DNA of 11,741 bases, taken from the NCBI GenBank assembly GCA_035517775.1, contig DATIYF010000119.1, positions 1 to 11,741 of the forward strand, in the 5' to 3' direction. The stretch is from DATIYF01 sp035517775 (lineage in GTDB: Bacteria; Acidobacteriota; Terriglobia; Terriglobales; Acidobacteriaceae). Below the pieces are notes generated by a model, which saw only the letters and a program-made list of their open reading frames with translations, was not told the DNA's origin and made no database searches. Made by a program: the position numbers and the translations under genes. Shown here in pieces: positions 1 through 5,905 of this stretch; the stretch's first letter is position 1; each line of letters opens with the position of its first letter.

Positions 1-561
1 GCCCGTCGGCCGCTTGAAATATCCTTCGCCACCCTTCAAGCTCCCGATGGCGCGCTGAAACCTGGCGTTTCGATCGAAGACGAATATCTTGCCCGATTCC
101 GAATCTGTGACGTAGATGTTGTCGTCTCCGTCCACCGCCACGCATTGCGGCGACTGCAACGGATCTCTTCCGCCGAGCCGGGAGACAAACTTGTATTTCT
201 GCTGTTGAAAGTCAAAGATATGAATGCCGCTGGCGCCGGGGTCGGTCACGATCACCCGCTCCCGGGAATCAGTAACCACGCTATAAGGGCGGATGAGCCC
301 GTGGTAGTCAGGTTCGCCGGCGACAAAATCCACCACGTGGCTCCAGAAGCTCTTCTTGGTCTTGACGTCGCGCTGGCCGCTGAAGCTGCGCTCGAAGGTA
401 AGTTTGCGTCCGCCCTCCAGAAGCAACTCGGGGACCAGTTGCGGCTCGGGCTTTGACTTCTTCCCGGAGGCGAGCGGGGCCGAGGTAAGAATTACCAGGG
501 CGAAAACCAGAAGCCGCCTAAGATTTGCCACCGCCGCCCGATTTAGAAAAAGTCGAACCAT
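1..561 (-). CDS. NHL-repeat beta-propeller protein, exported (N-terminal part, cut by the left edge)
   Basis: The frame is open from the ATG at 561 to the window edge (187 codons), so the C-terminus is missing. The N-terminus has a signal peptide: a basic LRRLL segment, then a hydrophobic VFALVILTSAPLASG segment, followed by a lysine-rich GKKSKPEP patch. Two NHL-type blades are visible, VVTDSRERVIVTDPGASGIH and VAVDGDDNIYVTDSESGKIF, and a third is beginning at the edge. NHL blades form extracytoplasmic propellers used for protein or ligand contact; no catalytic residue is visible. The ATG overlaps the end of the beta-barrel gene by 19 nt, which suggests translational coupling. An in-frame GTG at 531 would begin directly at MANLRRLL, a more compact signal peptide, and would remove the overlap. 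Neither start has a clear ribosome binding site. The protein resembles the NHL protein at 4623-5891 in signal peptide, basic patch and blade layout, so the two are probably paralogues. Confidence 0.85.
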   Translation of the reverse strand, partial: MVRLFLNRAAVANLRRLLVFALVILTSAPLASGKKSKPEPQLVPELLLEGGRKLTFERSFSGQRDVKTKKSFWSHVVDFVAGEPDYHGLIRPYSVVTDSRERVIVTDPGASGIHIFDFQQQKYKFVSRLGGRDPLQSPQCVAVDGDDNIYVTDSESGKIFVFDRNARFQRAIGSLKGGEGYFKRPTG

Positions 562-2387
562 CGCGAGAAACCGACAAAAAACGAGGAACTCTGCACCGGC
601 GTGCCCGTAATGCTGATGCTCTGCTCGAAGCGAGTATAGCCGCCGGTCAGCACCAGCTTCCGCAAACGATAACGCAAGAGCATGTTGAAAAGCGCGGTGT
701 GGTTGTTGGAGACCGCGGTGGGTGCGGCGGTATCGCTGAAGGCTTTGGCATAGGTGGCCGAGAGGGTCATATTCCGCCGCGGCGCCGCGCCCAGGCTGAA
801 TCCATAACTCTTGCCGGCAAACAAGACCAGCCCGGCCGGAGAAATCACCGGCACCACCGGCGCCGGGGTCGTAACCAGTCCATTGGCCGTAAGCACCGAA
901 GCGCCGCTCGACTGCGAATAGTTTCCGCTGAAGGTCAGCCCGCGGTGGGCCAGGGCCGTATTGAAGCTTTCACCGTGGTTGCCCGAGCCCGTGTACTGCT
1001 CCAGTCCGCTGTGCAGGCCGCGGAAGGCGGCCGTCCAATAGGTCCGGTCCCCGAAGCGCCGGCGCAGGCTCGCGCCATAGCTGTAGGAGGAAGTAGTGTA
1101 AATCGTCAGCAGGGTCTGCACCTGCTGGGCGTAGCTGAAGTCGCCGCCCACTTCCCAGCGGCGAATTCTGCGGGTAAAGTTCACATTGCCCACCAGGCCG
1201 GTCCCGTTGTTGCCATCTTCGGTTGCGCTATCCACCACGCCAATGCTGAAGTTCAACATCCCAAACAACGGACGGGCAAATTCAAAGTTCAGCGTGCCGC
1301 TGAACTGGGTGGCGCTATGCGTCTGTCCGAGATAAAACTCCTCCTGGTGATTGACGTTGCCTACGACGGCCAGCCAGCGCAGCAGGCTGTAGCTTGCTGA
1401 TCCGGTGACCAGCACCGCCCGCGAGCTGGTATCAATGTTCACCGGTTCGGTCGTGCCGCTGCTGGCAATGAATTGCTGCTCGAGAGCGCCGGCCAGATTG
1501 TCGTAGTAGTTGGTGGCAAGCGAAAGGTTGAGCTTGCGGGTGGGATTGATCACGGCCAAGGCGTTGACGTTGTCCGTGGTGCCCTGGCTGTTCTGGTTGA
1601 GGAAGGTGTTGTCGTAGGTGAAGCGGTCCCAACCGGCGGAAAAGTATCCGCGCAGCGGAAGCCGGTGCGAGGCCAGCAAGCCATAGGATTGCGTAGCCGT
1701 GTCCATCTGCTCGTCGGGCTGGTCCACCAGGTAAACCGGCAGCGTGGCCTCCGTGTTCTGATGGGTATAGAAGCCGGTGAGCAGAAAGCCGTCCAGAGAA
1801 TAATTCGAGCGCAGATTCAACACCCGGTTGGTGGAACGGGTCTCGGTGCTGGTGCCGTACACCTCCGAGGTGCTGGTGCCCACGGAATAGCTGGCGGTCA
1901 AGCTCGGCAAGCCGGGAAGCAGGGCGCTCCAGGCAATCGCAAGGCCCTGGCTGTCGCCGTGCGCATCCAGACCGCCGACGCCCGGAACTCCATAGGTGCT
2001 GCCGGCGTTGTAAGCCCGGTTATAGCTGAAGCTCCCGGGAAAATGGCTGCCGGCAAAGATATTGGCGCTGGCGGTCACGCCGCTGGTATTCGTGATGGAC
2101 TGAAACGTCGAGTTGTCCTGGGAGCGGTTGAAAAAGGGCTGCACGTCGAAGGAAAAGAAATTGGGATTGTAATAAGAGCCGCTGAGGATTCCGTCGCCGT
2201 TGACGTTCAAGTTGTGCTCTGAGCCGCCAATGCTGCCGGTGCCGCCGCCATAGCCAAAGCCCACGTCGCCGGTCAAGTGGAGATCGGTGTTCTCACCAAT
2301 CTGCAGCTGCCCGAAGAGCGGCAGGGCCCATAACAGTCCGGCCATGCAAAGTAGAACTCGAAGCCGGTCGTGCGCGCAGCGCTTCAT
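543..2387 (-). CDS. Large outer-membrane beta-barrel protein of a porin-cytochrome-type cluster
   Basis: The predicted protein has 614 residues. Residues 1-26 form a signal peptide (basic start, LRVLLCMAGLLWALPLFG, cleavage near FGQ). The rest is a long run of alternating hydrophobic and polar segments rich in Gly, Ser, Thr, Asn and Tyr, such as LHLTGDVGFGYGGG and LVLTGGYTRFE. It ends in SRWFDFF, a terminal aromatic as in the BAM-recognised signal of outer-membrane barrels. It has no CXXCH haem motif. Its length would allow a barrel of more than 20 strands, comparable to MtrB-like or Omb-type conduits, but I see no specific MtrB signature such as a CXXC near the N-terminus. It lies 14 nt after the parvulin-like gene and overlaps the next NHL gene, so it is in the operon. 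The likely role is an outer-membrane sheath for a cytochrome or an export pore for the tetrahaem protein. Fold class is well supported; role is inferred from context. The start has no obvious Shine-Dalgarno, consistent with coupling to the upstream gene. Confidence 0.85.
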   Translation of the reverse strand: MKRCAHDRLRVLLCMAGLLWALPLFGQLQIGENTDLHLTGDVGFGYGGGTGSIGGSEHNLNVNGDGILSGSYYNPNFFSFDVQPFFNRSQDNSTFQSITNTSGVTASANIFAGSHFPGSFSYNRAYNAGSTYGVPGVGGLDAHGDSQGLAIAWSALLPGLPSLTASYSVGTSTSEVYGTSTETRSTNRVLNLRSNYSLDGFLLTGFYTHQNTEATLPVYLVDQPDEQMDTATQSYGLLASHRLPLRGYFSAGWDRFTYDNTFLNQNSQGTTDNVNALAVINPTRKLNLSLATNYYDNLAGALEQQFIASSGTTEPVNIDTSSRAVLVTGSASYSLLRWLAVVGNVNHQEEFYLGQTHSATQFSGTLNFEFARPLFGMLNFSIGVVDSATEDGNNGTGLVGNVNFTRRIRRWEVGGDFSYAQQVQTLLTIYTTSSYSYGASLRRRFGDRTYWTAAFRGLHSGLEQYTGSGNHGESFNTALAHRGLTFSGNYSQSSGASVLTANGLVTTPAPVVPVISPAGLVLFAGKSYGFSLGAAPRRNMTLSATYAKAFSDTAAPTAVSNNHTALFNMLLRYRLRKLVLTGGYTRFEQSISITGTPVQSSSFFVGFSRWFDFF

Positions 2388-2401
2388 CGTTCAAAGCTGG
2401 T

Positions 2402-3415
2402 TCACAGCTCCTCCACCTTGGCATCCTTCCGCAGTTTCTGGTCGAAGGCGGCGCGCAACTGGTTGTATTTGGCTTTCTGCAGATCAACAAGCAGCTGGCG
2501 TTCCACCCCGGCGAAGCTGGCCTTGCCTGCCGAGGTGTGCCCATTAAGACGAAAAATGGTGTAGGCGTCGCCCAGTTGAATCAGACCGCTCACTTGCCCG
2601 GGCTGCATGGCGGAAGCGGCCTGCACGATCTCCGGCGGAAGCCCGCTGCGGGCAACCGCCTTATGATCTCCCATCACCACGCGGTAGTCGTCGTCGGAAA
2701 TTCTTTCCGCCAGCATGCCAAAGTCTTCGTAATTCTTGGTTGCCTGGGCCTGGCGCAGAGCGGCCTCGGCGCGCTGGCGCGTCTTTTTGCGGCCCTGCTC
2801 GGTCAGCGGCTGCGGCGGTAGAATCGAAATGGACTGGATGCTGAAGGTCTCGGGGTGTTCAAATCGCGCGCTGTTCTTCTCGTAGTACCGCCTCGCCTCC
2901 GCCGCCGAGATTTTGGCCCTATCGCCAACTTCCATTTGCAGGCAGGCATCAATCAGCAACGACCGCTGGATCTTTCGGCGCAGCCGCGTACGGGAGCCGT
3001 TAAACTCCGTCTGCAGAAATTGTCTGTACTCTTCGGGGCTGTGAAACTGGCCACGAAATTCACCTTCCGCCTGGTCCAGGCGCGCCGGCGGGATGGTCAT
3101 CTTCTGGCGCAGCGCTTCCTGATAGACCAACTCCTCGAACTCAATCATCCTCAAGGCACCCTTGCGAATGTCGGACTCCATCGCCTTCGGAAATCCGCCG
3201 CCGTGCTGTTGGGCATAGGGAAACATGGCGTACATCTCACGCAGCAAATCGCGGTCGGTGAGCACGGCGCCGTTGACCCTGGCCACAGCTCTGCCCCTCG
3301 GCTTTTGCGCCTCCGGACTGGGCGCGGTATGGCCGGATGCGCGGGAAACAACTTGCGCGGGAAGCGAGAGTGCCAGTCCGAGGATCAGGCTGCCGATCGA
3401 GATGGAACGCTTCAT
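2402..3415 (-). CDS. SurA/PpiC-like periplasmic chaperone with a divergent parvulin domain
   Basis: The predicted protein has 337 residues. Residues 1-21 are a signal peptide (MKRSISIGSLILGLALSLPAQ). Residues 44-160 look like a SurA-type N-terminal helical domain, opening with ARVNGAVLTDRDLLREMY, the usual entry of SurA/PpiC proteins. Residues about 178-292 correspond to a parvulin region: YYEKNSARFEHPE, then FSIQSISIL where active parvulins have a conserved histidine (ASHIL-type), then an acidic ISDDD and a terminal strand GDAYTIFRL. The missing histidine and the absent GGDLG-like loop suggest weak or no isomerase activity, leaving a chaperone role. The C-terminus is a charged helical tail. 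Such proteins help outer-membrane barrels and secreted cytochromes fold, which fits its place between the tetrahaem cytochrome and the barrel. A GGAGG ribosome binding site lies 5 nt before the ATG, but inside a small hairpin. A general SurA role in barrel biogenesis is the main alternative. Confidence 0.88.
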   Translation of the reverse strand: MKRSISIGSLILGLALSLPAQVVSRASGHTAPSPEAQKPRGRAVARVNGAVLTDRDLLREMYAMFPYAQQHGGGFPKAMESDIRKGALRMIEFEELVYQEALRQKMTIPPARLDQAEGEFRGQFHSPEEYRQFLQTEFNGSRTRLRRKIQRSLLIDACLQMEVGDRAKISAAEARRYYEKNSARFEHPETFSIQSISILPPQPLTEQGRKKTRQRAEAALRQAQATKNYEDFGMLAERISDDDYRVVMGDHKAVARSGLPPEIVQAASAMQPGQVSGLIQLGDAYTIFRLNGHTSAGKASFAGVERQLLVDLQKAKYNQLRAAFDQKLRKDAKVEEL

Positions 3416-3428
3416 GCTGGCCTCCAGC
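3416..3428 (-). promoter_or_regulatory. Structured ribosome binding site of the parvulin-like gene
   Basis: On the transcript, GCTGG (3428-3424) and CCAGC (3420-3416) can form a 5-bp stem around an AGG loop directly before the ATG at 3415. The GGAGG Shine-Dalgarno (3425-3421) is partly in this stem. The structure could lower initiation or make it depend on arriving ribosomes. The pairing is read directly; the effect is inferred. Confidence 0.4.
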
Positions 3429-3440
3429 CTTGCTGAAAAT

Positions 3441-3467
3441 CGGGGGAGAGAGGAGGTCTCTCCCCCG
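3441..3467 (-). terminator. Strong stem-loop between the tetrahaem cytochrome and parvulin-like genes
   Basis: A perfect 11-bp stem (CGGGGGAGAGA with TCTCTCCCCCG) encloses a 5-nt loop that reads CCUCC on the transcript. It begins 12 nt after the cytochrome stop codon at 3480-3482 and is followed by ATTTTC, a short U-run only. It could be a leaky intrinsic terminator, or a 3'-end stabiliser or processing site that raises cytochrome mRNA relative to the downstream genes. The loop is complementary to the GGAGG ribosome binding site of the next gene, about 27 nt downstream. No promoter is evident between this hairpin and the next gene, so readthrough is expected. Confidence 0.65.
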
Positions 3468-3479
3468 GCAAACCGGCCG

Positions 3480-4502
3480 CTACTGGAACACGGTCGGCAG
3501 ATTCAGGCCCACCGACTCGTTCGACTCGCCAAAGTGGCACTGGCGGCAGAACTGCGCCGTCGTGGTGGCCACGTTGTTGGTCGAAGTCGCCGTCGCTCCA
3601 GGGTTGTATGGGGCATTGATGAAGAAATAAGAGCGGTAGCTCTTGCCGCCGCCGTCATTCGCGATCTGCGCCCCAGTCGGGTTGGTGGTCGTGTTGTAGG
3701 TGCTCTTATAGACATTCATCAGGTGCTGGTTGTGGCATGTGGTGCACGTGATGAAGATCTTGGTGGGATCGGTATTGCCCGCCGGGTTGGCTACGGGGAA
3801 GCTGTATTGCCCCTTCATCAGCTGAGGAGCGCCGTAGTCGGCAACGAAGTTGGCATACTGCGAGCCCGGCGTGGGCTGAATGTTGGCAATGGTGCCGCCG
3901 GTGCCGAAGGTGATCGTCAGGCTGGAAGTGTCGGCCGTGCTGTTGACCAGATGCACCGCCTTCAGCGTGGCGTTGACCCCAACCGGGTGATCGTTGTTGT
4001 AGTTGCCGGCGGTAGTGCCATCATTGCCGAGCAGAGTCGGGATGGGTTTGCCGCCATACAATCCGGCCGGCAGCAGGCCCAGGCGCTGCTCGTAAGACTG
4101 CCCGTTCATCATGGCGCCCCGGGCCACGTTGCCGTCGTGGCAGCTCAGACACATCATGATGCCGCGGATTTCATCATCCCCCACCGCGAACGCGGTGGAA
4201 GCGGGCAGCGGTTCCACATACCGTCCGCCATCGCCCATGTTCAGGGTATAGCCATACAGCGGACCGAGATCCTGGCCGAACAGGGCATCATTGCCGGAAT
4301 TGATGTCGGTTACTGCGCCCTGGGTGGTACCCACACCGCCCCCGGCACCGAATGCGCCGCTGTGGGGAGCATGACATCCCGCGCAACCGCGCCCGCCATT
4401 GTTGTGCGCGCCCAGCACGTCGGTGCTCGGCACGTAGTTCTGCGCCATACTGAAGGCGGCAGCGAAGGCAAGAAGAAAGAGTACTAAGAAGACTTTCTTC
4501 AT
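3480..4502 (-). CDS. Secreted tetrahaem c-type cytochrome, candidate extracellular or filament-forming
   Basis: The predicted protein has 340 residues with a clear signal peptide (MKKVFLVLFLLAFAAAFSMA, cleavage before QN). Four haem c attachment motifs are present: CAGCH (40-44), CLSCH (118-122), CTTCH (253-257) and CRQCH (319-323). Five other histidines, at 33, 47, 172, 184 and 260, are enough to supply distal ligands for four bis-His haems. The pattern GCAGCHAPHSG, then CLSCHDG, then NDHPVG, then CTTCHNQH is typical of extracellular cytochromes of the c3/doubled-CXXCH superfamily. Long Gly/Asn/Thr-rich segments separate the haem sites, as in surface-exposed cytochromes. The four-haem content recalls OmcE-type nanowire subunits, but the haems are more dispersed and homology is not shown. 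The start at 4502 is chosen because AAGGAGG lies 11 nt upstream and the signal peptide begins there; longer in-frame starts (4541, 4613) add only low-complexity basic sequence. A gap of 120 nt separates it from the upstream NHL gene. Confidence 0.92.
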   Translation of the reverse strand: MKKVFLVLFLLAFAAAFSMAQNYVPSTDVLGAHNNGGRGCAGCHAPHSGAFGAGGGVGTTQGAVTDINSGNDALFGQDLGPLYGYTLNMGDGGRYVEPLPASTAFAVGDDEIRGIMMCLSCHDGNVARGAMMNGQSYEQRLGLLPAGLYGGKPIPTLLGNDGTTAGNYNNDHPVGVNATLKAVHLVNSTADTSSLTITFGTGGTIANIQPTPGSQYANFVADYGAPQLMKGQYSFPVANPAGNTDPTKIFITCTTCHNQHLMNVYKSTYNTTTNPTGAQIANDGGGKSYRSYFFINAPYNPGATATSTNNVATTTAQFCRQCHFGESNESVGLNLPTVFQ

Positions 4503-4507
4503 AAGAT

Positions 4508-4534
4508 TTGCAACCTCCTTGTTGTGTGTTGCAA
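4508..4534 (-). promoter_or_regulatory. Consensus ribosome binding site of the tetrahaem gene in a hairpin loop
   Basis: AAGGAGG (4520-4514) is the strongest Shine-Dalgarno in the window. It sits between the inverted repeats TTGCAAC (4534-4528 on the transcript) and GTTGCAA (4514-4508), which can form a 7-bp stem with a 13-nt loop displaying most of the site. GTTGCAAC at 4528-4535 is itself an 8-bp palindrome. The arrangement may present the site for efficient initiation; a DNA operator is the alternative. No convincing -35/-10 pair was found in 4503-4622. Confidence 0.5.
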
Positions 4535-4622
4535 CACGCATTTTGTTTTCCCTTCTACGGTCACGAGGCGAGCTCTGCCCCGTCTTGCCCGGCCGTCTGC
4601 GAACAGCCGGCACTCAAGCCAC

Positions 4623-5891
4623 TCATTGCGTTCCCGAACCCGCGGCCGGCGGCGCGCTCTGTGTCGGCTGCGCAGCTCCGGTGGGCTGGGCTGCCGGCTT
4701 CTGCCGCTCGGCTTCCCGGCGCTCATATTCCGTCAGCGCTTCTGCCTGGGTGACGTACTGAAACATCTGCACCCGCCCCGGGTACTGCTCCGAGGTGAAC
4801 ACCCGGTTCTTCGGGTCAATGGTCAATCCCGCCACCGCGGAAAACTGCCCCGGCAGCAGCCCCGGTCCGCCCATCCAGATCAACAGGCGGCCATAGCGGT
4901 CGAACACCTGCACCCGGTTCTGCACCGCGTCCGCCACCCAGACGTGACCGTCGGAATCAACGGCTATGCCCTTGGGGCGGGCGAAGTATCCCGGCCCGTC
5001 GCCGTTCTTTCCGAAGGCGCGGATGAATTCGCCGTCGGCGTCGAAAATCTCCACCCGGTCGTTCAGGGTGTCTGCCACATACAGATTTCCGTCTTTATCC
5101 ACGGCCACATTGGTAGGCTTGGCAAAATCGCCGGGCGTGGTCAGCTCGTGGTGATGCCCGGGGGTTCCGATCTTGCGCAGCAGCTTGAAGCTGTCGGCGT
5201 CGTACACCAGCACCTGGTCCAGTTCGGTATCGGCCACATACAGGAACCGGTTCTCGCGGTCAATCGCCACCCCGGCCGGCTCCGCCATGCCTTCGCCCAT
5301 GCTGGCCTGCACCTTGTGATCGGGGCTGAACACCAGCACGTGATGGAACTTCGAATCGGAGACAAAGAGACGGTCGTCGTCGTCAATGGCCAGTCCGATG
5401 ATGGTCCCGAAATGCGCCGCCCCGCCGTTCTTGATCAACTGAATATTGTTCTTGTCCTTGGGATCGAAGATGAAAATCGCCCCCACCCGCGCATCCGCGA
5501 CGTACAGCCTGCCATCGGAATCCACCGCCAGCCCGTAGGGCGTCCATAGCTGATAACGCAGGGGGGTGGAATACCCCTTCTGGCTCCCCGGCTCCGTTCC
5601 TGCCAGCCGGTCCATCCAGGAGCTGTGCTGCTTCGTTTGCTGGGCTTCGGCCGGCTGACCGAGAAAGAAGTCCACGAACTTGATCCGCGTAATCTCCGGC
5701 GGGTTGGGCCACACGATGCGGGAATAGTCCAGCCGTGCCAGGATGGGCGTCTCTTGCTTGGCGGGAGGTTCAGCTTTCTTCTTTCTGCCCAGCGCCGAGC
5801 CCGGCGATAGCAGGAACAAGAAGGCCAGCAAAGCGCCGATTCCCACTAGCCGAACCCCCCGCATTACCTTTGCGTGTTGGCTGTTACGCAT
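4623..5891 (-). CDS. Exported six-bladed NHL-repeat beta-propeller protein
   Basis: The predicted protein has 422 residues. A signal peptide (hydrophobic LVGIGALLAFLFLLSPGSALG) is followed by a basic GRKKKAEPP patch. Six NHL blades follow at about residues 118-143, 165-190, 206-231, 259-284, 306-331 and 353-378, each with the pattern (A/T)(V/I)D-x-x-(G/N)-x-(L/V)-(Y/W/F)-V-(A/S)-D ending in a hydrophobic V-F-D-like strand. Residues about 382-397 are a charged helix (ALTEYERREAERQK), then an Ala/Pro/Gln-rich tail to the C-terminus. There is no CXXCH motif. NHL proteins often sit beside multihaem cytochromes in metal-reducing bacteria, where their role is unresolved; here a scaffold or assembly partner outside the cytoplasm is inferred. 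The ATG at 5891 is preferred over an upstream in-frame ATG at 5939 because a GGAG site lies 7 nt before it, just after the cytochrome stop codon; the gap between the genes is 14 nt, showing an operon. Confidence 0.9.
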   Translation of the reverse strand: MRNSQHAKVMRGVRLVGIGALLAFLFLLSPGSALGRKKKAEPPAKQETPILARLDYSRIVWPNPPEITRIKFVDFFLGQPAEAQQTKQHSSWMDRLAGTEPGSQKGYSTPLRYQLWTPYGLAVDSDGRLYVADARVGAIFIFDPKDKNNIQLIKNGGAAHFGTIIGLAIDDDDRLFVSDSKFHHVLVFSPDHKVQASMGEGMAEPAGVAIDRENRFLYVADTELDQVLVYDADSFKLLRKIGTPGHHHELTTPGDFAKPTNVAVDKDGNLYVADTLNDRVEIFDADGEFIRAFGKNGDGPGYFARPKGIAVDSDGHVWVADAVQNRVQVFDRYGRLLIWMGGPGLLPGQFSAVAGLTIDPKNRVFTSEQYPGRVQMFQYVTQAEALTEYERREAERQKPAAQPTGAAQPTQSAPPAAGSGTQ

Positions 5892-5905
5892 CTCGAATCT
5901 CCACG

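Noticed and set aside
525..1400. Plus-strand open frame opposite the barrel gene
   Set aside because: No signal, domain or credible start; high GC makes long antisense frames common, and the minus strand encodes a clear outer-membrane barrel.
3225..4487. 420-codon plus-strand open frame opposite the tetrahaem cytochrome and the chaperone start
   Set aside because: It is low-complexity Val/Ala/Arg-rich sequence spanning two real minus-strand genes and their intergenic hairpin; it looks like an antisense shadow.
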